DNA from: Campanula takesimana
Taxonomy: Eukaryota; Streptophyta; Magnoliopsida; Asterales; Campanulaceae
Assembly: GCA_026119855.1 (NCBI GenBank)
Contig: JAOWBW010000038.1
Location: forward strand, 1,849,824-1,913,823
DNA length: 64,000 bases
Reading direction: 5' to 3'
Part shown: positions 53,681 through 64,000 of the stretch, piece by piece
How the letters are laid out: each line of letters starts with the position of its first letter
How positions within the stretch are numbered: the stretch's first letter is position 1
Position numbers and translations under genes: made by a program
Notes under the pieces: generated by a model
Database searches by the model: none
What the model was told of the DNA's origin: nothing
Seen by the model: only the letters and a program-made list of their open reading frames with translations

Positions 53681-56600
53681 TATAATTTATCCCTGTATTT
53701 TCCAGGGATGAGGAAAAATTCACAATTAACTGATTGAGTGCGTTGACACATACTTGTTAAAGGTTGGGCCGGATTTCAGCTCTCAATCATTAATTATTCC
53801 TGATGACATACAGCAGTTCCTTTTTCGCTGTTGGATAGCTACTCATGATCGATGTCTAAAGGTTGTTTAATCATGCGATAATTTTTCAGTTTTGGCTTCT
53901 TCTATGTTTATACAGTAAGTTCTAATTATTTTGCGGGATACATTTGTTTTGTATTGAAGGTTACAGCTAACATTACTGAGGGGTGCTGATGATACTGGGA
54001 GTGTGATAGCAGAGCAACTTCTTGGCGTAAAGTTTGGCTTATACTGCAAGGAGTTAAACAAGTAAGTAGGTTTTTAATATCAGTGGGACTGTTTAAAACG
54101 TTCAAATTAGTTCAGCATCTTTTGCAAATTTTATTTTCTTCCTGAAAAGAAAAATCAGGAAGCATGTTTATATCAGCAAAAAATTCCAACTGCTGTTAAA
54201 GGGGCTGAGCAAACTTTTCCAGGCAAGCTTAACTACTTGTAAAGCACCAACAATCATTACCAACCGGTTTTTGTCAGCCTGACAACTTTTTATTTTTGGT
54301 TAAATTTCAAATTGAGTTGCTTCCTTTCATCAACTGAAATTAAAGGCCTATTTCCCTTTTTTTTTTTTTTGGTAGTTAATATCTACAGATAAGGAGATGT
54401 CTATATTTGTAACTATAGTTCTATTCCGGGGAAGAAAATGATGGTTTTCAACAAGGGAAATGGTGGAAGAAAAGAGTTTTTATGACTTGGGAAAGGATTT
54501 GGGGAAAGAAGATTAAAAGATACTGTGGTTTTTATTTTTTGACAGAAAAATTGAACAGCGAAAAAAGAAAGGACTGACTTTAGATATCAATTTTAGCAGG
54601 GATGAAATTACGAAACGCATACTTTTAAAGCCCGCTAGAATAGATTCATTCTCCTTTCTAGTATGCACCCCGAGTAAATATGGAGCTACTTATGATGGTC
54701 TACTGTGGACACTGCAGTATGTCACGCCTTTCAGATGAAGGAAAATATGGATTTTGGTTTGGTTTGTTTCAAGTGCAGAATTATGAATGAAGTAAATATG
54801 GAGTGTACTTATGATGGTCTACTATGAACTCTGTGGTATGTCACTCCTTTTATCCCTCCTAAAATGATCAGACCGTTTCTTTTATGGTATAGCTATGTTT
54901 GCAGATATGTGATTTTCTTCTGAATGTCGAACCTACAAGATTCATTCAATATAGTTTCCGTTGGCTACCTCCTGCTCTTACCTCCAATGGGGCTTCTGCC
55001 AATTGAAACTGGGTCGCTCAGGTGAGAACTACTAACTTCTCTTTGTTATCTGGTGCAAAAGCTTCAACAATGATTATTCAAATTATTTGATGTAGGCAGC
55101 TAAAACCTAGCTCCCTAAATTTGTTGGGGGTTTCTTTGTTTGGAACTCAAATCATGGCTATACTTAATTTCGTATTGGTAAAAGGCTGCCTTGTGTTTTG
55201 ACCTACCATTACCCTACCTTGTGCCGAAAGTTAAGAGTTCTTGATTTTCATCTAGTTTTGAACCCATCTATCTTTCTTATAAATTCTATATCTGACCTTA
55301 TAGTTAATGTTTTTAGTGGAAGTAATACTTAAAGTTCATTTAGCTAGCTGACTTTATGCATCATGTTGCTTCTCATCCTTCTGCAGCTTTGGTTAAAAAC
55401 AATTTGTATCAGTCTATTTGTGTCTATAGCACTGCATTGTAGTAAAAATCCTGGGTGGGAAAAGGGGGCAGCAGAACTTCAGATATCAATGTTGGTAATG
55501 GCAGGGATATCTGAGGATGAACAGGATGATCTTATAAAAAAACATAGTTTGACAATGATATTGGCCAAAAATATGATCAAAAGTTATTTATGTTCACGAG
55601 ATGGTATTTTTTGAGCTGACCCATTCTTGCTGCCAGCATAGAAGTTGCTCAGTCAAATCACTAGGAAAGTGATGAACATATTGGTGAGACAGTAAAAGTC
55701 ACCCAATAGGTGATAAAACGGGGGGAAATTTCTTAAGATGGTTCATACACAAACAACAAAGACCCCTTTGATCTTTCTAAAGGTGTCTGGAAATGGTTAT
55801 ATGAGATGGTATTTTTCAGCTCGGTGCATTTGGCATCTAGTAAAGATGAACAAGAACTCTAACGGAAAGAGCTGCCGGTCGCTAGTATGAGGTTTATACC
55901 CTAAAATATTTTGCTTTGTAGAATCATCTTCTTTTTGACCTGTATGGTTATATGAGCCGTGTTTCCTTCCGTTCATGTAGAGTTATCTATCAAGTTAACT
56001 AAATCATATGATTGTTTTAGGGGGTCCGGTGCATGTTCTATGTCAAATGTTGCTGCTGCTACTGCTGATTTCTTTCTTTGATTCTATTTTTTAACATATT
56101 AAGGTTATTATTCTTTCTGGCCACTTAAGAATGAGTTTTATGATTGAAAAGCAGTGCATCTACATTGGTATCATTCCTTTGTTTTCTTGCTTATTGTTTC
56201 TGCAAGAAGCGGGTGCCACAATATGCTGGACTTTATGTACCCTGTTGAACCAGCTACTTCTTGGTTTGATGTAATTCTTGTGCAACAGAATGCTTAGTGT
56301 CCTTTGTGGATTTTTTTTTTTCAAATGAGCTGAATTATGTGCTTGTAGACAGGCATATTGTCCCCGTATCAACCTGACTTTACGAAATAGGTTTACAAGA
56401 CATTGTGTGATACTATTTGTTTACCTTAATTATATGAGGTGTCTGTATATCGTGATTTATCTATCTGGAAGTTAGTCTTTACGTGCTTAACTTTGTATCT
56501 TTCTCCAAGTACAGGTCTCTATTGTCAGCCACGAATTGTCGCTTGTTTCTTGCGTACTGGATCCTGCATTCCTTTTCTTTTCCAAGGATGCAGTTGTGTT

Positions 56601-57197
56601 AGCTGTTCAAACAGTTGTTGGTGGATATCGGGACCGGTAAGATGCCTTACAATTCAGATCAATGTATTGTTTCAGCACGAAACTATCAATTCTAATATCT
56701 AGGTATTTAACTATTGTAGGCAGCATTCTCCTCACAATCCTATGTTGCTGACAAGATCAACATCTTCAGGCCAGATAAGAGTTCTTATGATGATTCAACA
56801 TATTCATATATTACATATGATATGATTATTTATAATGTCCTATTTTGGTTGCCAAACATATTTGCAAAACTAAATTCTAGGCTCTTGTGCAGTTTATATT
56901 GGAAATGCAACATAAAATCACGGCAGCTGTTCGCTATAGGCACAAATGTAGTTGGTTGTCTTGAATTGAGGTTCTCATCACTGCTTTATGGCATACAGTT
57001 GTTGTTTCTAGAAATTCAAGGTAAGTTTAGGCATTATGTATAAGCATTTGGTAGCAAGCACCAGTCGGGAACTTGTTTTTAATCTGTTTCTGGATCTTTT
57101 TTTATTTTTTATTTTTTGGCTTGAGAATGATTACCAATGCATTGAAAACATTAACCAATAGAATGGTGAATATTAAAAAAAAAAAAAAAAAGGGCAG

Positions 57198-57500
57198 CCT
57201 AATATGCGAGTAGTGTGGTAAAACAATTTCTAATGCCTTGTAAACGTTAACCAAAGCTATGGTCAATTGTTATCTTAAAAGCTTTCTAGTTTCTATGTAC
57301 TCACTATCATATAGAATACAATATGTTATAATATTGTAAAAAATTTCTAGTCTGGATTGTTAGCCTAATATGCGAGTAGTGTGGTAAAACAATTTCTAAT
57401 GCATTGTAATCGTTAACCAAAGCTATGGTCAATTGTTATCTTAAAAGCTTTCTAGTTTCTATGTACTCACTATCATATAGAATACAATATGTTATAATAT
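57198..57500. repeat. 166 bp tandem duplication in a copy 2 intron
   Basis: Copies start CCTAATATGCGAGTAGTG at 57198 and 57364 and share about 137 bases with only two differences seen. Recent, since surrounding copies differ far more. Confidence 0.9.
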
Positions 57501-57771
57501 AAATGTGTCTCTTATTTGTTTCATAAGTACTAAATTATTACAGCTGCGTTCTCAACTTTTCGGGACAGTTCATTGAATATCGCACCTTGCAAAACCAATG
57601 TTGTGGTATCATTTCTGTGCCACTCAAAGTTTTCAAAGTAAACCAGCCAATGAAACTTATGTTCTGCTTGGTGAACAACTTCAGGCCAAACTCTTGCCAT
57701 TCCTTACAACCTTCATTTTGCATATTAGATGTCTTAGTATTTTAGTTTTGAGTGTTCTCTTGTGGTTGCAG

Positions 57772-57934
57772 TTTCTTGTATCGAATTTGGTTGCATGCTG
57801 TATTCCCTCTGAATCTGATTCCAAACTTTCTGGCACTCGGTCATCTCGAGCCCTTGCATTGCTTCACGAGCTTTCTGGTACCAACGATGCATTTCATCAG
57901 AATAGTTTGTTGAAAGGCCGTGCTATTATTCTGA
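57772..57934 (+). pseudogene. ATM: ATM-like exon with intact frame
   Basis: Acceptor TTGCAG at 57771; frame FLVSNLVACCIPSESDSKLS then GTRSSRALALLHELSG; possible donor CTGA|GTATGT. SLVACCIP followed by a Ser-rich stretch and ALxLLHxL is how I remember this ATM block. Copy 1 has a diverged version from 52277. Confidence 0.65.
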
Positions 57935-58745
57935 GTATGTGTGTAGTTCCTTCATTTTCATTTTATTAATTAGTTCACAACTACAAATGTTGTATAATAA
58001 CATGTTCTAGGTAATTCCTGAAAAAATCACTTATTCACTTGACTTTTTGTTTCAACATTATCTTTTTTTCTTTGGATTTGGTGCCTAATCTTCGCGTTGA
58101 ATCTCTTAATGAAGCTGTGGCTGAATCAGGAAAATGGAGCCACATTTTGGAGCAAGGCAGTTGCATATGAATCTGTTAGAGCCCATCATAACATTCAGAA
58201 GAGTATTGCTTCAAATGTTAAACTGAATTGACTGCATGGTTAAACATCTTTTGGAGTCTGCATCCACACTTCGTAAGGTCTAATCTATACACACTTCATT
58301 TCAAGTTTTTGAAGAGACAAATATTCCTAATACTCGTTGTGTTATTTAGAATATTGTAGGGATCTTGATTTTCTCAATCTGCAGCTGATTTGCATGAGTT
58401 TAAGTTCCTCTGTGTTGGAATGGGAGAACATTCTAATATGTATTGGGCTGGCAGGGTAAGACATCACTATTTACTATTTGACATTATGAGTCAACTTCAT
58501 TTTTTTACTCTCTTTTATCAAACTGACGGCTCTCAACATTAATTAATGCTATTGACCACACATTACTCTTTTAATTCATTACCTTTGACTTTCTTGTTTC
58601 TTCTGTTTTCCTCTGAACTGAAAATTTTCTTACAAAATTCAATACTGTCAGTCCTTTTTGTAAAGGGAATTATTATCTCTGCTAGAAGCCTTCCTTCTCG
58701 ATAAGGTGTTAGATGTCATTTAAGTGTTTGGACTTTTAGTTTGTA

Positions 58746-58885
58746 CTCCCTACGTCCCTATAGAAGAGCACCGTTCGACTAAACACGCAAAATTATATGT
58801 TATAAGCAATTTTCCTTAATGAAAATGTTAGTCTTCGATTGGCTGCCCAAACTGGAATAGACACCTCTTCTACTGAGACGGATAT
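58746..58885. mobile_element. MITE-like element shared by copies 2 and 3
   Basis: CTCCCTACGTCCCTATAGAAG start and CTCTTCTACTGAGACGGATA end. The homologous copy at 62528-62758 lies in the same position of copy 3, so it predates that duplication. Confidence 0.65.
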
Positions 58886-59114
58886 AGAATTTGTCAGAGT
58901 GCTTAGCTTTTGCCTACCTTAATACCTAATGTTGATATGCTCTTTCCAGTAAATAGCTAAGTGTCACTTTCAGACATATATTCTTGCACTGTGTATATCA
59001 ATTAGTTGACAAGTGGCTTTCTGACATGCGATCTAGCAAGTAAGTTATTAGTCTTATATATAAACTAGCTTCTCCAACACATTACTTGCTCTCTTTCTCA
59101 AGAATGCAGAGAGG

Positions 59115-59139
<25 letters not shown>

Positions 59140-59157
<18 letters not shown>

Positions 59158-59160
59158 GAT
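59140..59160. repeat. (GA)n microsatellite
   Basis: GA units run from about 59120 to 59153 in an intron of copy 2. Confidence 0.7.
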
Positions 59161-59356
59161 TGAGCACAAACTTACTTTAGTTATCATAACGTATAAATTG
59201 CTGTCAAATAAGCACTGTCAAATTAGACTCTTAACCGTTGTAGCCGAGGTTGGCTTTCTTCATCACTATTATATACTCCGTATGTGAAAATCATGCAGCT
59301 CCAGGACCATCCCATCGCAAATAAGTACGTGAAAAATGCAGTTGATAAATTTTCAG

Positions 59357-59446
59357 CTTGCTCAATGCCTATCTCTCTTTTGAAGCCATAAAGAGAGATT
59401 ATATTCTAATGAGTTACAAGCAACAATGCGGTTGAGAAACCACAAG
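59357..59446 (+). pseudogene. ATM: ATM FAT-domain exon, copy 2, with in-frame stop
   Basis: LAQCLSLF, then TGA, then SHKERLYSNELQATMRLRNH before the donor AAG|GTATCC. Plant ATM has a similar segment leading into the KELE helix. The TGA replaces an Arg codon seen in the copy 3 counterpart near 62930. Confidence 0.8.
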
Positions 59447-59472
59447 GTATCCGATAGTAAATGAAATCAATA

Positions 59473-59649
59473 CTCCCTCTGTCCCTGAATGAATGTCCCT
59501 TTTAAAGATTTATTTGTCCAAAATGAATGACTTTTTTGACAACAAATTGTCCCTAGACCTTTTTATTTGCCACTAAATTAAATGAAACGTGGAGATTTTC
59601 TGATATCCCTTAAAATGAAATTCAGACATTCATTTAGGGACAGAGGGAG
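59473..59649. mobile_element. Stowaway-type MITE, 'aaatgaatgtc' type, in copy 2 only
   Basis: CTCCCTCTGTCCCTGAATGAATG start and CATTTAGGGACAGAGGGAG end with TA flanks. Copy 3 reads through the site as AATATAAGGTTTAACTG near 63022. Confidence 0.9.
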
Positions 59650-59703
59650 TATAAGGTTTAACTGAAATAGTGAATTAATATTTGACAATATATCCATTCG
59701 CAG

Positions 59704-59748
59704 AAAGAGCTGGAGACACTCATTCAGCAATTGAAGAGTTCATCAAAG
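59704..59748 (+). pseudogene. ATM: ATM FAT-domain exon, copy 2
   Basis: KELETLIQQLKSSSK after TTCGCAG. The donor reads AAAG|GCAAGC, a GC-type site that can splice weakly. Confidence 0.8.
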
Positions 59749-59831
59749 GCAAGCCATTATGCAGTATTCTCTGTCAGTGAGAAGTAGATTCTTCGTATTC
59801 GTACAACGCCTCGATGATATTTAGGGCAAGA

Positions 59832-59923
59832 GGACAGACTTTTCAAGAAATAATAATAATACGGAGTACTACAAGAGTTGCAAAAACAACTTACTATGGA
59901 CCTATGAGGCCTAGAAGTTGCAG
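59832..59923 (+). pseudogene. ATM: ATM FAT-domain exon, copy 2, broken
   Basis: Starts like the copy 3 exon (ACAGACTTT), is interrupted by an AT-rich insertion around 59851-59868, then QELQKQLTMDL, a TGA and a disrupted tail before CAG|GTAAAG. It cannot keep the coiled segment in frame. Confidence 0.8.
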
Positions 59924-60499
59924 GTAAAGTTTAGAATGATCTCATTGAACTCATATAATAAATTGTGTCAATTTGGAAAGTATAGAGGTCCTTATCTTTG
60001 TGATCGTTGGGGATCAAGTGATGTTAGTGGACCCTCTAACAAGTTCTGCTCTATAAAAATTTGGTAACTTATTATAGATGTAGTTTGTCAGTGTCTTGGC
60101 TTTTGATTTTCGTGCTTTCATTTTGTTCTACACAGAACTGTGTCCCCCCCACCCCCAATTCCTAGTGCCCACTCTATTTAGTTTATGGTGCATATACAGA
60201 TGCACCTCACTTTGCTCCTTACTTGTAAGCACGTGTTGCGTGTGAAGTGATTGTTAAAGCTTGGTTTACATTGTTGGGACCTCTCGTATCAGCCAATAGG
60301 TGAGTTTGTAACTAAAACATTGGTATATTAATAAAAAATAGAACACCACTATTTTTGTTAAATCAAGATTATTTCCCAGAAGACACTTGTATTGCCCGTA
60401 TTAAATTATTTATTGATGATAGATACTAATTCCTTAGTGTACTTGAAAATTGAAAATGTTTGAAGTTCCTAGAATTTACTTTCAAAGATATGAACAAAT

Positions 60500-61380
60500 T
60501 TTGAAACTAAGTCTTGCAATAGTGGAACTGGAGAAAAATGGTTGTTTAAGAACGTACTTCCCTGATAACCCTTGTTATTAACCATGTAGGCATCATATTT
60601 CTTGAGAATGTGCGTTATGTTTTTCATGTATTTAGACTAGTGTCCCTGTGGTTTGGTCTCTGGACAAGACAAATTGTTGTCAATGGCATGCTTCATACTA
60701 TTGAAGAAGTACTGAAAGAAAAACATCATTGAATTATTGCTGGTGGTTTTGGAGATTTATTTCATTTAAAGTATTTTGCAGGTTCAATCTTAAGTTTTAT
60801 ACCCTTAGTGCGCCAAACTACTTCAAGGATGGGTAGCTCTAAAGATGGTCAGGGACCACATAATTTCCAAGTTTAATATTACCTATTTTTTTGCTGCTCT
60901 TTTTATCAAAGTTTTTTCTTCATGTCACTTATTCAGACGGAAATATGGGTCATTCTACATTTGAGCCTATTTTTTTTTTTTTTTTTTTTTCATATTTTAC
61001 TTTGGTTTCTCTTCTGAAGAAATGGCCTTTGATCATCCTTACCATGATGATATTTCTACAAGCTTCATGTGCTATTGTGTACAAAATTTCTCCCCCTGAT
61101 GTGATTTAATTAGATTTTCAAGCGTATTTTAGAAGTTAATTTGGATTACATTTCTCACTAGCTTTTAGCGCTGGCAAATGGTTATCCGAGTCAAGGACAA
61201 GCAGGTCCGCATAAACTCATTTGTGGTGGATATGGATGAGAAGTATGCTGCTTAAAGTCTCTTAAATTATTTATCCTCATATGGATACTTTATTAAACAA
61301 CTAATGATATTCCTCCTTTCTGGATTTTTAAAAGTTATCTATCTCAACTTCTTTATATGTCCTTCATAAAACTTTTGGAG
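60500..61380. other. Spacer between ATM-like copies 2 and 3
   Basis: AT-rich with a poly-T run at about 60970-60990. No counterpart found in the other copies and no domain. Confidence 0.4.
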
Positions 61381-61463
61381 ATTTTCTTTTTGGCATGTAT
61401 GGTTAGATGAGAAATGTTCTTCCTTCCGTTCATGCAGTTCTATCTATCAGGTTAAATGTATTA

Positions 61464-61715
61464 CTCCCTTTGCCCCGGAATAAATGTCATAGTTGACAAT
61501 TCAATTTTTTTAAGCTTTTGGTTGTGTTTCCTTGATTGCCCCAATCTATTCATATGGGTAGAGTGACACCTCCTATGGCATTGCAATGCTTGTGCCTATT
61601 AGAATGGGTAGTATAGGAAGATCACCAAACTTCTTTCCCTATTTTTAGTAAGGCGACATTTATTTTGGGACAAACGAAAATGGAAAGCAGGACATTTATT
61701 CCAGGACAGAGGGAG
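61464..61715. mobile_element. Stowaway-type MITE in copy 3, absent from copy 2
   Basis: CTCCCTTTGCCCCGGAATAAATG start and ATTCCAGGACAGAGGGAG end, TA flanks. Copy 2 reads AACTAAATCATATGATTG across the site near 56005. Confidence 0.92.
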
Positions 61716-62329
61716 TATATGATTGTTTGGGGGTCCTTTGGTTATTTGTTCATGCATGCTATCTGTCAAATGTTGTTTCTGTTTATATATTTTTCATCTT
61801 TTTTTTCCCCTGGCTTCTTTGGAATGAGTTTTATGATTAAAAACCAGTGAATCTACATTTGCATGATTCCTTTGTTTTCTTGGTTATTGTTTCTGCAAGA
61901 AGAGGGTGCCACATGTGCTGGACTTTCTATACCTGTTCAACCTTCTTATTACTGTCCTTTGTGGATGCCTGTTTTTTTTGTTTTTTTTATGTTTGTTTGT
62001 TTGTTTTGTTTTTTTTTTTTTTGGGGGGGGGGAGAAATTTGCTGCAATATGTGCTTCCAGACGAGTTTATTGCCCCAGTAACAACTGCATATCTTGATTA
62101 TTCTTTTTTTTTTTTTTTGAAAGCTTTGATTAATCTTTCTGGAAGTGTTAATCTTTACGTTCTTAATTTTGATCTTTCTCCAAATATCACATTTTGTCGC
62201 TTGCTTCTTGTGTACTGTATCCTGCATTCCGTTTCTTTTTGAAGGATGTGGTTGGGTTAATAAGACTGGATTCAGTTTCCATATTTTTCGTACTTGAGGA
62301 CTTAAGCATGCAATCTTTGCATTATCTAG

Positions 62330-62525
62330 GCTTTTATATGTCATGTAAGTGTTTGGACTTTTAGTTTGCATTATCTAGTCTTTGCATTATCTAGGCTTTT
62401 TATCTAGGCTTTTATATGTCATGTAAGTGTTTGGACTTTTAGTTTGCATTATCTAGTCTTTGCATTATCTAGGCTTTTTATCTAGGCTTTTATATGTCAT
62501 GTAAGTGTTTGGACTTTTAGTTTGT
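62330..62525. repeat. 78 bp tandem repeat, about 2.5 units
   Basis: Units starting GCTTTTATATGTCATG at 62330, 62408 and 62486, essentially identical. They lie where copy 3 jumps between two copy 2 segments. Confidence 0.95.
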
Positions 62526-62527
62526 TA

Positions 62528-62758
62528 CTCCATACGTCCCAATAGAAGAGTACCATTTGACTAAACACAAAAAATTAAGAAAATGGTTCGAATGTCTGTT
62601 AATTCTCTAAATTGCCTTAAAACATTAGGATTCAAACTAGACAGGAAATTTATAGTTAGTTTAATCAATTTGTTATAAACAACTTTCCTTAATAAAAATG
62701 TTACTCTTCAATAGGCTGCCCAAACTTGAATAGTCACCTCTTCTACTGAGACGGATAT
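62528..62758. mobile_element. MITE-like element, copy 3 counterpart of 58746
   Basis: CTCCATACGTCCCAATAGAAG start and CTCTTCTACTGAGACGGATA end. The interior is longer than in copy 2 by about 90 bases. Confidence 0.6.
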
Positions 62759-62847
62759 AGAATTTGTCAGTGTCCTCAACTTTTGCTTACCTTAATACCT
62801 AATGTTGATATGCTCTTTCCTGTAAATATCTTAATGTCGCTTCCAGA

Positions 62848-62938
62848 GATAAAGAATTTGTCAGTGTCCTCAAGACAACGCCAAGCACATTTTCTGCTTT
62901 GCTCAATATGCAGATACTCTCTTTCGGAGTCATGAAGT
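62848..62938 (+). pseudogene. ATM: ATM FAT-domain exon, copy 3, frameshifted
   Basis: RQAHFLL, then a one-base shift, then AQYADTLFRSHE before AAG. Plant ATM has QAHYHLAHYADALFRSYEER as I recall. An extra T in the CTTTGCTC run is the simplest cause of the shift. Confidence 0.82.
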
Positions 62939-63078
62939 AAGACTGAATTCTAATTGGTAGCAAGCAGCAATGTGGTTGAGAAACACAAGGTATCTGGTAT
63001 TTTCTATTGCAATTGAAATTAATATAAGGTTTAACTGAAATAGAGTGAATCCATATTCGACAATATACCCTTTCGCAG

Positions 63079-63122
63079 ACAAAAGAGCTGGAGACACTCA
63101 TTAAGCGATTGAAGAGCTCATC
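63079..63122 (+). pseudogene. ATM: ATM FAT-domain exon, copy 3, donor lost
   Basis: TKELETLIKRLKSSSK after TTCGCAG. The expected donor position reads AAAAG|GAAGC, with no GT or GC. Confidence 0.82.
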
Positions 63123-63210
63123 AAAAGGAAGCTATTTTTCAGTGCTCTCTTCAGTAAGCTGTTGCCTCTTTGTATTCGTACTGTTTCATTTGTGACTGGA
63201 TGATATATAG

Positions 63211-63294
63211 GGAGAGAAGACAGACTTTCCAATTAAAATCCACGAGTTGCAAAAACAACTGACAATGGACAGAGATAAGGCCGAGAAGTTGCAG
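63211..63294 (+). pseudogene. ATM: ATM FAT-domain exon, copy 3, intact frame
   Basis: 28 codons between ATATAG and CAG|GTACAG: GEKTDFPIKIHELQKQLTMD then RDKAEKLQ. ELQKQLTMD is the most ATM-specific string in the window. The exon is exactly in frame, unlike its copy 2 partner, so copy 3 is the less damaged one here. Confidence 0.88.
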
Positions 63295-63896
63295 GTACAG
63301 GATAGATGAATTCATTGAGTGCATAATATTTAATGGTGCTAGTTTGGAAAGTATGATATTCTCCCTGGATCAATGTTTTATAATCATTGGTTGATTGGGA
63401 CCTCTCTTTAACAAGTTAAGCTTTATAAAGATTCGGTAACTTAACATAGTATTATACCTGTAGAGTCTCGGCTTTTGATTTTCGTGCTTACTTATTGTTC
63501 TATATAGAACTGTGCCCCCAACCTATTCCTAGTGCCCTAGTGCTCACTCTATTTAGTTAACACCTCGCTTCGCTCTTTACTTGCAAGCGTGTGTCGAACG
63601 CGGCGTGATCGTTAAAGCTTGATTTACATTGTTGGGCCTTCTTATATCAGCCTATTGGTGAGTTTGTAACTATTAACTAAACATTGGTATTAATAAAAAA
63701 AACACCACTTTATTGTTGGATCAGGAATATTTCCAGGAAGACACTTTCATTGCCCGTATTAAATTCTTTATTTTTAACAGATACTGATTCTTTCATGTCT
63801 ACCTCGAGAATGGGTTGGTCTTATGAGTTGATTTTATGTAAATTTAACTATATTTAATATAATTAGAAACCGATGTTTTCTCACCCTCTCTGCCAG

Positions 63897-64000
63897 ACAG
63901 ACAATTTCCTTGGCATTGCATTGGAAGCATATAAGAGCTGTTTGGTCATTGGTGGTAAATATGATGTTAGAGTGGGATGTTTTTATTATGCAATTGTTTT
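63897..64000 (+). pseudogene. ATM: ATM FAT-domain exon, partial at window edge
   Basis: After CTGCCAG: TDNFLGIALEAYKSCLVIGG then KYDVRV. Plant ATM has DNFLGLALEGYKRCL and KYDVRVVF here. A few residues seem missing at the exon junction, and the end is followed by AGTGGGATG rather than a clear donor. The rest lies outside. Confidence 0.85.

Larger units (their letters stand above)
53340..60500 (+). pseudogene. ATM: ATM-like fragment array, copy 2
   Basis: Repeats the copy 1 series with its introns, then adds later exons. Traces: LQLTLLRGADDTGSVIAEQL (53960-54061), VSIVSHELSLVSCVLDPAFL (56515-56636), CLELRFSSLLYGIQLLFLEI (56957-57019), FSTFRDSSLNIAPCKTNVV (57544-57637), FLVSNLVACCIPSESDSKLS (57772-57934), then FAT-domain pieces at 59357-59446, 59704-59748 and 59832-59923. 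Between the ACCIPSE block and the FAT pieces a real ATM has a very large stretch of protein that is mostly absent, so the copy is internally deleted. Stops and a changed donor mark it as a pseudogene. Confidence 0.75.
61380..64000 (+). pseudogene. ATM: ATM-like fragment array, copy 3, runs off the window
   Basis: 61380-62270 matches about 55920-56620 of copy 2; 62330 onward matches 58700-60450, so the middle (56.6-58.7 kb) is missing, with a 78 bp tandem repeat at the join. FAT-domain exons at about 62848-62938, 63079-63122, 63211-63294 and from 63897 lead toward, but do not reach, the kinase domain. The last two are in frame; the first has a one-base shift and the second lost its donor. The kinase region, if present, lies beyond the edge. 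Confidence 0.78.

Noticed and set aside
61847..62371. Poly-T/Phe-rich frames near 62 kb
   Set aside because: They are translated homopolymer runs in a degraded ATM intron.
50400..64000. Functional ATM gene with ordinary exons
   Set aside because: Repeated exon sets, in-frame stops, frameshifts and a destroyed donor argue against a working gene within this window, though an intact copy could start beyond it.

Overview
The window reads as nuclear DNA of a eudicot plant, possibly an asterid, though the species is not identifiable from the sequence. Support: a plant-specific Dof transcription factor with a plant-type intron, plant Ty3 and Ty1 retrotransposons primed by initiator Met-tRNA, Helitrons, and about twenty-five Stowaway-type MITEs with CTCCCTCCGTCCC ends and TA duplications. 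Only one host gene looks intact; the rest is a nested transposon landscape plus a decayed array derived from the DNA-damage kinase ATM.

Layout. 1-2300: TRIM-like edge and four MITEs. 2347-4108: two-exon Dof gene (minus strand) with a pentanucleotide repeat in its leader. 4109-7940: its upstream region and MITEs. 7941-27288: a minus-strand Helitron whose PIF1-type helicase is split by a young Tekay-like Ty3 element (8514-17342, LTRs about 99.6% identical, one in-frame stop) and which also holds a non-autonomous Ty3-like element with a 3.8 kb LTR (19366-25531). 27377-29133: Pack-MULE-like element with a 9 bp duplication. 30208-40290: two inverted arms flanking a second Helitron (32173-39886), which contains a near-intact Ty1/copia element (32781-37455), several MITEs, and a TRIM inside one MITE. 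41044-47598: a small inverted-repeat element broken by a decayed copia element (41076-47207). 47600-50400: MITEs and simple repeats. 50400-64000: three diverged partial copies of ATM exons and introns (about 50.5-53.2, 53.3-60.5 and 61.4 kb to the window edge), with frameshifts, stops and lost splice sites.

How the parts relate. TA-flanked MITEs present in one copy and absent in another give exact empty sites, so insertions and duplications can be ordered. The two Ty3-type families share an LTR plan: TATA box, CT-rich start, a conserved AG|GTAAGTTA donor, an array of GC-rich palindromes and a late acceptor. This suggests an intron inside the LTR. A comparable GC hairpin array lies in the unrelated copia element. 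The palindrome arrays with the possible LTR intron are the best candidate for something undescribed; the triplicated ATM array is the most striking host-derived structure.
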